Made by a program: the position numbers and the translations under genes | Assembly: GCF_000967965.1 (NCBI RefSeq) | Contig: NZ_LACC01000025.1 | Coordinates: 199,373-263,372 of the forward strand | From: Pseudomonas fluorescens | GTDB lineage: Bacteria; Pseudomonadota; Gammaproteobacteria; Pseudomonadales; Pseudomonadaceae | Reading direction: 5' to 3' | Length of the DNA: 64,000 nt | The notes under the pieces: model-generated | What the model saw: only the letters and a program-made list of their open reading frames with translations | The model's database searches: none | Told to the model about the DNA's origin: nothing | Shown here: in pieces, positions 44,158-53,214 of the stretch | Position numbering within the stretch: position 1 is the stretch's first letter | Layout of the letters: every line of letters starts with the position of its first letter

Positions 44158-44425
44158 TTCGCAGTTCTCCCCGCCTGTTTCAACGCTTCCTTTTTCACGA
44201 TTAGTAGATAACGTTCGAAAAGCCCAGGTCCCCGGGATCTATTGACGCCATCAACCCTGCCTTCGCGACTTTCCGTCTCCTCCCCCACGTAGTCTGAATC
44301 TCCCATCCCGTCTGGGAGTATCCGCCGATGTGCCGTCTGCGGTGCTTGTTCATAGTTGTGACCAATAGATCAGAAAATGGTCCAAGGTCGACCTCCGATG
44401 ACTGGACCCCGCCCAGGAGAAAGTC
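44158..44425. other. gap between attR and the repeat-protein gene
   Basis: 268 bp. Nothing recognised except the AGGAG Shine-Dalgarno of the next gene at its end. Confidence 0.4.
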
Positions 44426-47400
44426 ATGGCTATGCGCAAGAAAATCTCATCGCTAACGAATGACCTGACCAGTAACGCCGGTGACCATCCTTCACCCGTC
44501 AACCACGACTGGACTTTTACCTACATTCCGACCGTCACCACCAACCTTAAAGACTACGCCCCCGGCAGCACTGCCATCATCACGGCCAGCGGTTTCGCCG
44601 CCGGCAGCACAGTGACGCTCGAAGTCGACCACGCTATCGGTGCCGGCGCGGATGGCGTGTGGGGTACGTCCGACGATGTGCTCGATACCAACACCGGAGC
44701 GGGTCACGAGCCCTGGTCCGTGACCGACGGCGGCGCCGGCGATCTCGACGGCCAGGTCAACGGCAGCGTCACCACCTCGTGGTACGTGAATCCCGACGAC
44801 TCGGCAGGCGCAACGTTTCTGCTCACCGCGGCCGCTGCGGGCGCCGATGGAGTGGTCGGCACCGCTGATGACGCCGTGGCGACAATGTCGTTTACGGACA
44901 GCGTTTTGGGCGTCGTGGCAACCGGCGAGGACGTTACGCTGGACGAAACGGCCGGATTGCAGAACGCCACTGCCACTCCAACCCCTGCGGGGGACGCTGA
45001 CGACAATGACATTCTGGTGGCGTCCCTGCCTTCGATCTTCACTACCCGTTTAGCCGCACTGGGGGCAGGTACCGCCACGGGGGCGGCCTTGAGTGGCTAT
45101 ACCGGTGCCGCGGACAACACCGGCAGCAATGCATTCACCATCACCGCTGACCCCGGAGCAAGCAGTATCGATATCAGCTTCGTCGGCTTCTCTGGCGCAC
45201 CGCTCAATGGCGAGGACAGCGGACTGGATACCCTCGATGGCACCAGCATCCTTCTCTATACGGATACGAACAACAACATCGTTGTGGGCCGAGCCGGGAG
45301 TGCAACCGGCGCGATCGTGTTCGCTGCCTATATTGATGAAACCGGATCGCCGGCCACGGGTGGCAAGATCTGGACCGTGGAGTACCAACCGCTCAAACAT
45401 CCCGTTATGACGAATGCCGATGATTCGCTCAATCTGCTGGATAAGGTTTTCATCGGGGCTAGCCAGGACCTGGAATTCAGTCTGACCGGTGTGCCCTCCG
45501 GTTCGAACCTGTTCCTGATGTTCACGAAGGCGAATCCGAACATTGTCGATGACGCTGGTGTGTTGCGGATCACGGATCCCACCATCATCGCCACCGGCAA
45601 GGACCCCGCTGACCAGTCAAGCGGCGCCAATATAAACACTGGCGACACGATCATTACCAGCCAGGCGGCTAACCCGACCACCTTAGGCACCAACAACCAG
45701 ATGATTACGGAACAGGAAGGCATCCGTTTTTCGTTCGTCACGGGTGCCAGGCAGGATCTAACCATTCCCAACCTCAGTCAAAACGAAGCCGATGTTGAAT
45801 CCAACATCGACTTTACCGACGTCTTCAATGCGAAGATGGCCAGTTTCGACGTTGTGCAGTTGCAAAGTGGCAAGAGTGCCGTGGTAAGAGTCAGCGCATT
45901 CAGCACCGCTGCTGAGCCTGGCGCGGATTTCATCAATGGGTATGCGGGTGATGCGTCGGTGGCCATCACCAATGTTCGAGTCTTCAACAATAGCACCGGG
46001 CAGGTGATCGAGAATTCAAACGGCTCGGTGAATGATCCGGCCATCACCATCAGCATTGCTGCAGGGGTCGCAACCATCACCGGCGTTAAAGCCGGCTACC
46101 AGATTGAATACACCACTACGTCGGACCACAACCGCGTGCTCGTCGAGAACGGCGCGGCCGTCACTGCCAAGGGCAATGAGCACGCCGATTTTGATATTGG
46201 TGGTTTCACGCTGGTCCAGGCCTCAATTACAAAAACCGAAATCGGCTCCAGGATCATCTTCGACGACGATGGACCGAGCATTACCACCACCGGCACGGAG
46301 CCGACATTGACGGTGGACGAAACGATACTGACGACCAATGACACCCAGAGCTTCGCCGCCAACTTCAACTCGGCGTTTGGCGCCGATGGTGCCGGCACGC
46401 TGACCTATGCGCTGGGCGTGGTGGCCGGGGCTTCCGGATTGACGGACACGGCCTCGGGCCAGGCGGTGAACCTGTCGCTCAATGGCACGGTGGTGGAAGG
46501 GCATACGGCCCTCAGCAACCTGCTGGTGTTCACGGTCAGCGTGGCCGCCAATGGCAGCGTCACGCTCGACCAGGTCCGCGCCGTGGTGCATGCCAACACC
46601 GCCAATCCCGATGATTCGACGAGCCTGACCTCGGACAGCCTGGTGACGCTGACCGCGACCAAGACCGACGGGGACGGCGACAGCGCCCAGGCGACGCTGA
46701 ATATCGGGCAGAACCTGGTGTTCAAGGACGACGGGCCAAGCATTACCACCACCGGCACGGAGCCGACATTGACGGTGGACGAAACGATACTGACGACCAA
46801 TGACACCCAGAGCTTCGCCGCCAACTTCAACTCGGCGTTTGGCGCCGATGGTGCCGGCACGCTGACCTATGCGCTGGGCGTGGTGGCCGGGGCTTCCGGA
46901 TTGACGGACACGGCCTCGGGCCAGGCGGTGAACCTGTCGCTCAATGGCACGGTGGTGGAAGGGCATACGGCCCTCAGCAACCTGCTGGTGTTCACGGTCA
47001 GCGTGGCCGCCAATGGCAGCGTCACGCTCGACCAGGTCCGCGCCGTGGTGCATGCCAACACCGCCAATCCCGATGATTCGACGAGCCTGACCTCGGACAG
47101 CCTGGTGACGCTGACCGCGACCAAGACCGACGGGGACGGCGACAGCGCCCAGGCGACGCTGAACATCGGGCAGAACCTGGTGTTCAAGGACGACGGGCCA
47201 AGCATTACCACCACCGGCACGGAGCCAACATTGACGGTGGACGAAACGATACTGACGACCAACGATACCCAGAGCTTCGCCGCCAACTTCAACTCGGCGT
47301 TTGGCGCCGATGGTGCCGGCACGCTGACCTATGCACTGGGCGTAGTGGCAGGAGCTTCCGGGCTGACGGACACGGCCTCGGGCCAGGCGGTGAACCTGTC

Positions 47401-49015
47401 GCTCAATGGCACGGTGGTGGAAGGGCATACAGCCCTCAGCAACCTGCTGGTGTTCACGGTCAGCGTGGCCGCCAATGGCGGCGTCACGCTCGACCAGCTC
47501 CGGGCCGTGGTGCATCTCGACCCGACCAATCCGGATGATTCAACGAGTTTGACCTCGGACAACCTGGTGACGCTGACCGCGATCAAGACCGACGGGGACG
47601 GCGACAGCGCCCAGGCGACCCTCAACATCGGGCAGAACCTGGTGTTCAGGGACGACGGGCCGGCACTCAGTTTCGGCAACTTGATCGGGACCGGTAGCGT
47701 CCTTGCGCAATCCGGGTTCTGGAATATGGCGACGGGAGCCGACGGGCTGGGTGCGGCCGGTCTGGATATCTCGTTGGTCAATGACCACTTCACCCTCGTC
47801 AGGCCCGACAACACGACCATGACCGGGACCGGCACGCTCCACGAGCTGGCGCAATCACCGGATGCCAATGGCGCGTACCACTTCGCGGGAACGTTGACCG
47901 GTGATTTCGACAACAACACCGCAACCTCGGATACCAACGTCGACTACACGCTGACCGCCTATGCCGATGGTCACTATGCACTGGATCTGGTGCAAGGCTT
48001 CAGTTCGACGATCGTGCTTAGCAGTGCAAACGGCTCGCTCGCTGCCGGCGGCCCGGATTCGGTGCGCACATTGTTAATCCCTCACACGGATAACCCGGCT
48101 ATTCCTTCGACCTCCGAGGAGATCGTGTTCTTTTCCGCGAAGGCGCTTGCGTTGCCTGCGGACATCCTGACCGGCATCGGGCTCGGAGCATCCGACCCCA
48201 CCGAAGCCACGCTACAGACCAACCCCTTGCCGGCGTACATCGACCCCGCATCCATGAACGTCAGCGCGTCCGGCATCGGCGTCGGCAATAACGTTTTCCA
48301 GGGCGATAACCTGGCGGCAATCAGCGCCGCCGATGAAAGTTTCGTCATCAATCCAGAGAGCCTGCTGACGGGCATGAAGGTCTTCATCGACAACTCCGTG
48401 GCGGGTTACAACACGGCGACCGAGGATCTGTACTACAGGATCTACTACGCGGATGGCACGCATTCGAACCAAGTCGAGGTGAACACCCTGACGTCGGAGG
48501 CTGGCGGCCAGGTGTCCTTCCTCGTCCAGAAGGAGGGTACGGTACTGATCGACGCTGTTCAGCTGACGATGGGCCGGGGCGATGTCAAGATCCCGGTGAT
48601 CCAGTTCATTCAGCAGAGCGAGAGTCTGGCCAGCGATGTCCAGCTGGCGTTCAGCGCGACGTTGACGGACAAGGATGGGGATTCGGCGACGAGTACGTTT
48701 AACGCCAACCTGTTCGCCAACGACCCGGCCAACGCATCCTTCGACTTCTCGCTGGCTGGCACGATCGGAAAGCAGGATGCGTTCAACGTCGACCTGTCAG
48801 TCAATGAGAACAGGTACCAGGTCACCGGCTTCGATACGGGGTCTGGCGTGCAAGACAAGCTGGTGCTCAACGGCGACCCGAACGCCGTTGTCCAGATCGA
48901 CAACTCGGGCGCAAACGGCGTCGTGACGGTTGCCGAGTCTGGCGGACAAGCAACGACCATCACAGTGGTCGGGGCCCATGTTCAGAATACCGACATCTTT
49001 TTTGGCAGCGCCTGA
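44426..49015 (+). CDS. large secreted repeat protein (DUF5801-like repeats, T1SS adhesin/RTX-like)
   Basis: 1529 aa, Asp/Thr/Gly-rich, no Sec signal and no cysteine evident, as in proteins exported by type I secretion. The N-terminal 600 residues are diverse beta domains (PGSTAIITASGFAAGSTV; GADGVVGTADDA). Residues 617-1078 are three consecutive 154-aa repeats, the first two almost identical in DNA, with TLTVDETxLTTNDTQSFA and LTATKTDGDGDSAQATLNIG as hallmarks. A cadherin-like domain and a C-terminal region ending in TITVVGAHVQNTDIFFGSA follow, probably the secretion signal. I see no canonical GGxGxDxxx calcium repeats and no T1SS genes nearby. A role in surface adhesion or biofilm is inference. 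Confidence 0.85.
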   Translation: MAMRKKISSLTNDLTSNAGDHPSPVNHDWTFTYIPTVTTNLKDYAPGSTAIITASGFAAGSTVTLEVDHAIGAGADGVWGTSDDVLDTNTGAGHEPWSVTDGGAGDLDGQVNGSVTTSWYVNPDDSAGATFLLTAAAAGADGVVGTADDAVATMSFTDSVLGVVATGEDVTLDETAGLQNATATPTPAGDADDNDILVASLPSIFTTRLAALGAGTATGAALSGYTGAADNTGSNAFTITADPGASSIDISFVGFSGAPLNGEDSGLDTLDGTSILLYTDTNNNIVVGRAGSATGAIVFAAYIDETGSPATGGKIWTVEYQPLKHPVMTNADDSLNLLDKVFIGASQDLEFSLTGVPSGSNLFLMFTKANPNIVDDAGVLRITDPTIIATGKDPADQSSGANINTGDTIITSQAANPTTLGTNNQMITEQEGIRFSFVTGARQDLTIPNLSQNEADVESNIDFTDVFNAKMASFDVVQLQSGKSAVVRVSAFSTAAEPGADFINGYAGDASVAITNVRVFNNSTGQVIENSNGSVNDPAITISIAAGVATITGVKAGYQIEYTTTSDHNRVLVENGAAVTAKGNEHADFDIGGFTLVQASITKTEIGSRIIFDDDGPSITTTGTEPTLTVDETILTTNDTQSFAANFNSAFGADGAGTLTYALGVVAGASGLTDTASGQAVNLSLNGTVVEGHTALSNLLVFTVSVAANGSVTLDQVRAVVHANTANPDDSTSLTSDSLVTLTATKTDGDGDSAQATLNIGQNLVFKDDGPSITTTGTEPTLTVDETILTTNDTQSFAANFNSAFGADGAGTLTYALGVVAGASGLTDTASGQAVNLSLNGTVVEGHTALSNLLVFTVSVAANGSVTLDQVRAVVHANTANPDDSTSLTSDSLVTLTATKTDGDGDSAQATLNIGQNLVFKDDGPSITTTGTEPTLTVDETILTTNDTQSFAANFNSAFGADGAGTLTYALGVVAGASGLTDTASGQAVNLSLNGTVVEGHTALSNLLVFTVSVAANGGVTLDQLRAVVHLDPTNPDDSTSLTSDNLVTLTAIKTDGDGDSAQATLNIGQNLVFRDDGPALSFGNLIGTGSVLAQSGFWNMATGADGLGAAGLDISLVNDHFTLVRPDNTTMTGTGTLHELAQSPDANGAYHFAGTLTGDFDNNTATSDTNVDYTLTAYADGHYALDLVQGFSSTIVLSSANGSLAAGGPDSVRTLLIPHTDNPAIPSTSEEIVFFSAKALALPADILTGIGLGASDPTEATLQTNPLPAYIDPASMNVSASGIGVGNNVFQGDNLAAISAADESFVINPESLLTGMKVFIDNSVAGYNTATEDLYYRIYYADGTHSNQVEVNTLTSEAGGQVSFLVQKEGTVLIDAVQLTMGRGDVKIPVIQFIQQSESLASDVQLAFSATLTDKDGDSATSTFNANLFANDPANASFDFSLAGTIGKQDAFNVDLSVNENRYQVTGFDTGSGVQDKLVLNGDPNAVVQIDNSGANGVVTVAESGGQATTITVVGAHVQNTDIFFGSA
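46277..47662 (+). repeat. three tandem 462-bp coding repeats
   Basis: Units start at 46277, 46739 and 47201. Units 1 and 2 differ at only a few bases; unit 3 has diverged mainly at its end. Confidence 0.95.
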
Positions 49016-49033
49016 GGCTTTGCGCGTGAACGG

Positions 49034-49073
49034 ATGCGAGGGTGGCCTAGGAAACCACCCTCGCATTCTTTTT
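49034..49073 (+). terminator. terminator of the repeat-protein gene
   Basis: ATGCGAGGGTGG / CCACCCTCGCAT stem followed by TTCTTTTT. Confidence 0.88.
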
Positions 49074-49301
49074 GCGGTTCAGATACGAGATCCCCATGAT
49101 CGCATGCGCTGTGAACTGGCGAGCAGCACAAGGCTTGAAAAGCGCGGCGGGTAGGTACAGGTTGGCGTGGCGGAATTTACCGAGAACGACATCAGTATTG
49201 CGGGGCACTCTGTCTGACCCGGTCTACCGACAAGGATGGCGGAACGGTGGCGGTCTACCCTCTGAAAGTGAGGAGCAGACCGTCTTGTATCGACTTGAAA
49301 T

Positions 49302-50015
49302 TCAATCCAGCTCCACCCAGACGGACTCGGTCGGGGCTTCGTTGGTGAGCCCGTGTTTCAGCGCATACATCAGCAAGTCGATACGGTTGATCAGATTAAG
49401 CTTTTGATAGATGTTGCTGAGGTGGTTGTGCACGGTGTGCTCGCTGATCCCCAGGCGCCCGGCGATGCTTACATATTTGGCGGACGGTTCGCCGACGATG
49501 GCGCGAATCAGTTCTCTCTCTCGCAGCGTCAACCGCGCCTGTTTCGCCTGCTCCAGATTGCATTTAATGGGCATTTGCCCGGTCACGGCATAGCCGCAAA
49601 GGCCGCCAGCCCAGGCTCTGTCCATTGCAAAGTCGCTATGGTGGACCTTGAGGATGGCCTGGATAATCGATTCCGTCGGGTCTTCCGCCAGCACGATGCC
49701 GCGAGCGCCAGCCTCTATCGCCTGGGCAGCGGGGACGACTTCGTACAGACCCTTGAGCAGCAGCACTTTCATTTCGGCGCTACGGGTGAGTCCCGCGATG
49801 ACATCCAGAGGATTCAGCGCATCCGGAAAGAAACTGAAAAAAATCACATCGGGCCGCAGTTGATCGGCAAGATCCAGCGCCTGGGTATAGGTGGTGGCCT
49901 GTGCTGTCACTTCCATCCGGGGCTTTCTGGCATTGATCAAGTCGTGAAGGCCCATGAGCACGAGGGGGCGACAATCGATCAACATCACACGAATTGGCTC
50001 TTTTTGGTCGGTCAT
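49302..50015 (-). CDS. LuxR-type regulator with degenerate receiver domain
   Basis: 237 aa: receiver-like domain (residues 8-120) and a C-terminal LuxR/GerE HTH (about 170-237: LTLRERELIRAIVGEPSAKYVSIAGRLGISEHTVHNHLSNIYQKL). In the receiver the acidic pair is IDC instead of IDD, the phosphoacceptor Asp is replaced in PDVIFFSFF, and the usual Lys after strand 5 is absent (GIVLAEDP). It probably works without phosphorylation. Start ATG 50015 after AGGAAGATC, 4-bp overlap with the upstream 72-aa gene. It converges with the repeat-protein gene, a candidate target. Confidence 0.85.
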   Translation of the reverse strand: MTDQKEPIRVMLIDCRPLVLMGLHDLINARKPRMEVTAQATTYTQALDLADQLRPDVIFFSFFPDALNPLDVIAGLTRSAEMKVLLLKGLYEVVPAAQAIEAGARGIVLAEDPTESIIQAILKVHHSDFAMDRAWAGGLCGYAVTGQMPIKCNLEQAKQARLTLRERELIRAIVGEPSAKYVSIAGRLGISEHTVHNHLSNIYQKLNLINRIDLLMYALKHGLTNEAPTESVWVELD

Positions 50016-50230
50016 GATCTTCCTGACCCCCTTGAAAAACCAATGATGACCTCTACCCGCAGATCTTCCTGGGTCAACCATTTGCTCGCCAGGCAGGCGC
50101 GATCATTGGTAATCACCGACCCCGGAGCCATTTCCATCAACAGCACCGGCAGGCGGCGCGAACGTTTCCAGAAGGCAGCCAAAGCCCGGGAGAGCAGATA
50201 AATACGAATAATTATCAGTGGTTTACGCAT
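50012..50230 (-). CDS. 72-aa basic protein coupled to the LuxR-type regulator
   Basis: Begins MRKPLIIIRIYLLSRALAAFWKRSRR; an amphipathic/hydrophobic N-terminal helix followed by a basic cluster and LLMEMAPGSVITNDRACLA. Stop overlaps the regulator start by 4 bp. Not recognised; a membrane-associated partner of the regulator is possible. Confidence 0.5.
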   Translation of the reverse strand: MRKPLIIIRIYLLSRALAAFWKRSRRLPVLLMEMAPGSVITNDRACLASKWLTQEDLRVEVIIGFSRGSGRS

Positions 50231-50821
50231 GATGATGTGCTCCCTCCCGCCTCTCAACTGATTCTAGGTCAACCCGGAGCGCTACCTGCCCGCCCGTCCG
50301 TCAGTCCTCGATCCAGGTTCGGTGCGGACAGGACTGTCCGATGCTCTCGAGAAGGGGGAGTAACCCTCGAAAATCAAGGTATTAGGCCTGCCATAGATGG
50401 CCAATGGCCAAGATCGGATCCACATCACGATCGTCAACTAATCGACGAGTGGCGTTCACTTAGGAGCGCTAATGTTGACTTAGTCAATTTATCGGCGAAA
50501 TCTGCCTGGTCAGCCACCGGCAATTGTGGGTGTTCATGCATCAGCACTTTTTTGTGCGCGAGTTCTCGTTTTCAGTAGCGCCTTCGAATATTCAGAGTGA
50601 GCGTTGAGGAAGGTTCTCAAGGGAATGCCATGGCTGGCCGATAACACGGCAGTTACGAGCCTCCTCTCGCGGTCGATGCATGTGTTGATTGGCAATGAGT
50701 AGGTGTTTGATGGCTAAGGGCTACCAGCTATCATCTGCGCGCCAAAATATGGGCTGCAAAGCTGAGTCCGTCCGTGTATTTGCCTTTGGGTTCTTCTTCT
50801 TAAATTGCCTGGAAATCTTCG
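50231..50821. other. 590-bp region without a supported gene
   Basis: Divergent promoter region. One inverted repeat, CGGACA-N4-TGTCCG (50325-50340), may be an operator. I see no further RNA gene or terminator. Confidence 0.4.
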
Positions 50822-52426
50822 ATGCTGTCGTATCACCAAAAGCGTTTTCTGATCGTCGATGATTTCTCGGACTTCCGCAGTTCGGTCAGGTCGATGCTGC
50901 GTGAACTGGGCGTCAAGGAAGTGGACACTGCCGATACCGGCGAGCAGGCGCTGAAAATGTGCTCGCAGAAGGCCTACGACTTCATCCTGCAGGACTTTCA
51001 TCTGGGCGACGGCAAGAAGAATGGCCAGCAGGTGCTCGAAGACCTGATGGAAGAAAAGCTGATCAGCCATGAAGCGGTGTTCGTCATGGTCACCGCCGAA
51101 ACCAGCCAGGCCATGGTGCTCAGTGCGTTGGAGCATGAGCCCGATGCCTACCTGACCAAGCCGTTCAACCGTTCCAGCCTGGCCCAGCGTCTGGAGCGCC
51201 TGGAGCAACGCAAGACCCTGCTCAAGCCGATCCTGCAGGCCCTCGACCGCGGTAAGCCGATGGAGGTGCTCAACGCCTGTATCGCCCTGTGCAAACAAGA
51301 CATCCGCTATTCGCCACTGTGCCTGCGCTTTCGCGCCGATGCCCTGCGCGACCTGAATCAGAACGAAGCGCTGGAGCGTCTCTACGACAGCATCATCGCC
51401 GACCGCCCGTTGCCATGGGCGTTTGCCGGGTTGGGCAAGTTGCTGTTCAAGCGTGGCCAGGTCGGGCAGGCCAAGGGCATTTATGAAAAAGCCCTGAAAG
51501 TCTTCCCGATGATGCCGTCGCTGTATGACGGCATGGCGGATGTACTGGTCGCCGAAGGGGACACCAAGGGAGCACAGCGCGTACTGGAAGAGGCGATTCG
51601 CCTGTCGCCGCTGGCGGTGCGTCGCCAGGCATTGCTCGGCAAGCTGGCGATGACCAACGAGGACTTCGACACGGCGGCCAAGGCCTATCGCCAGGCAGTG
51701 AGCCAGGGCGCGCAGTCACGGTTCAAGGATGCCGAGAGCAACCTCGGCCTGGCCCACGCCTTGATCAGCAAGGGCAGCGAACGGGGCCTGGACACGCGGA
51801 CTCGCCTTGAAATCAACACCACATTGAGTGCCGTGGCCAAGGAAAACCCCTCCGATCCGGGCCTGCAAATCCGCGCGCGCCTGATGAAGGCCACCAGCCT
51901 GTTGCTCAACGACGCCGAGACGGCCGACAAGCTCACCGAGCAAGCCTTGCTGCGCCTGGATGGCATGGAGCAATTCATGAGCGCCGAAGCAGCCTTGCTG
52001 GTGGCCAAGCAGCTGAAACTGCTCGGGCAGACCGAGGCCGGTACCGCGATGCTGAAAAACTGCGTGGAAATCTACGGCGACGATCCTGTGGTCATGAAGG
52101 ACATCGCCAAGCAGACCGACGACCCGAGCATCCTCAATTCCGGCAACGCCGCCGCGGAACTCAACCGTCAGGGCGTGCGCGTCTACAAGACCGGCAACCT
52201 GGTGGAGGCCCGGCAGGCATTCCGCAAGGCCCTGGCGATGCAACCGAAGAACATCAGTATCGCCCTGAACATGGCGCAGTCGTTGCTGCATGGCACCGAT
52301 ACCAGCGTTCCTTCGGCGGAGCTGGAAGAGTGCCGGGTCTGCCTGAAAATGGTCGGCCTGATGCCCGACACCGACGCGCGCTATCCGCGTTATCAGAAGC
52401 TGAAAAGCAAGGCGCTTGGCCAATGA
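50822..52426 (+). CDS. response regulator with TPR repeats
   Basis: 534 aa. Receiver domain residues 8-125 with DD at 13-14, phosphoacceptor Asp58 in FILQDFHLGDG, Thr91 and Lys113 in YLTKPF; all active-site residues are intact. The rest is a series of tetratricopeptide repeats (AFAGLGKLLFKRGQVGQAKGIYEKAL; LVEARQAFRKALAMQPKN), a protein-binding solenoid instead of a DNA-binding domain. It overlaps the kinase gene by 4 bp, so the two are a matched pair. Confidence 0.88.
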   Translation: MLSYHQKRFLIVDDFSDFRSSVRSMLRELGVKEVDTADTGEQALKMCSQKAYDFILQDFHLGDGKKNGQQVLEDLMEEKLISHEAVFVMVTAETSQAMVLSALEHEPDAYLTKPFNRSSLAQRLERLEQRKTLLKPILQALDRGKPMEVLNACIALCKQDIRYSPLCLRFRADALRDLNQNEALERLYDSIIADRPLPWAFAGLGKLLFKRGQVGQAKGIYEKALKVFPMMPSLYDGMADVLVAEGDTKGAQRVLEEAIRLSPLAVRRQALLGKLAMTNEDFDTAAKAYRQAVSQGAQSRFKDAESNLGLAHALISKGSERGLDTRTRLEINTTLSAVAKENPSDPGLQIRARLMKATSLLLNDAETADKLTEQALLRLDGMEQFMSAEAALLVAKQLKLLGQTEAGTAMLKNCVEIYGDDPVVMKDIAKQTDDPSILNSGNAAAELNRQGVRVYKTGNLVEARQAFRKALAMQPKNISIALNMAQSLLHGTDTSVPSAELEECRVCLKMVGLMPDTDARYPRYQKLKSKALGQ

Positions 52427-53115
52427 ACGACAACGAGCAGGCACTGGATTTCTCCACGGTGATCGCCTCTACCGTGCACGATATGAAGAACTCGTTGGCC
52501 ATGCTGATGCAGGCCCACAGCCAGTGGCTGGGACGATTGCCGGAGTCGGCGCGGCAGGCGCCGGAGCAGGGTGTGATCGACTTCGAATTCGCCCACCTCA
52601 ACGGCATGCTGGTGCAGTTGCTGGGGCTGTACAAGCTCGGCGTCAACCAGATGCCATTGCAACCGGCCTACCATGAGCTGGACGATTTCATCGAAGCACA
52701 ACTGGCCTGTCATCAGGAGGTGTTCGCCAGCCGCAGCATCATGGCCACCTATGAAGTGGACCCGCTGAGCCCGCTGGGCTTCTTTGACCGTGAGTTGATC
52801 GCGTCGGTATTGGCCAACTGCATCAACAACGCCATTCGCTTTGCGCGGCATGCCGTTTTGATCAGTGTCAGCGACGAAGCCGGGCAACTGGTGTTGACCA
52901 TCAATGACGATGGCGAGGGATACCCGGCGCAGATGATCGAGCGTCAGGCCGATTATGTGCAGGGCATCAATCAAAGCACCGGCAGCACCGGGCTGGGCCT
53001 GTACTTTGCCGGGCGAATTGCCGCGCTGCATCAACGCAATGGCGTGGGTGGGCGTACCGAAATCAGCAATGGCGGGCCGTTGGGTGGTGGGGTGTTCCGC
53101 CTTTACCTGCCCTGA
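52423..53115 (+). CDS. small soluble histidine kinase
   Basis: 230 aa, no membrane segment. The phosphoacceptor is His19 in STVHDMKNSLAML. The HATPase domain has the N box ANCINNAIRFA, G1 INDDGEGYP and G2 STGLGLYFAGRI. There is no sensor domain, so input must come from partner proteins. Start ATG 52423 overlaps the regulator stop. Probable partner of the receiver-TPR protein upstream. Confidence 0.88.
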   Translation: MNDNEQALDFSTVIASTVHDMKNSLAMLMQAHSQWLGRLPESARQAPEQGVIDFEFAHLNGMLVQLLGLYKLGVNQMPLQPAYHELDDFIEAQLACHQEVFASRSIMATYEVDPLSPLGFFDRELIASVLANCINNAIRFARHAVLISVSDEAGQLVLTINDDGEGYPAQMIERQADYVQGINQSTGSTGLGLYFAGRIAALHQRNGVGGRTEISNGGPLGGGVFRLYLP

Positions 53116-53214
53116 CCGGCAGCAAATTTATCGACGCTGCTTGAAATTCTGAACACGTGGAGCCTATTTTGTACGGTCGCCGTTCGCGGCCCGCACAATA
53201 ACAAGGATAGCGTC

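Noticed and set aside
46223..47515. Long minus-strand open frame opposite the repeat protein
   Set aside because: It follows the repeats of the plus-strand gene exactly and has His/Arg-rich composition.
46277..47662. CRISPR-like periodic repeats
   Set aside because: The unit is 462 bp, in frame and coding; there are no short repeats with unique spacers.
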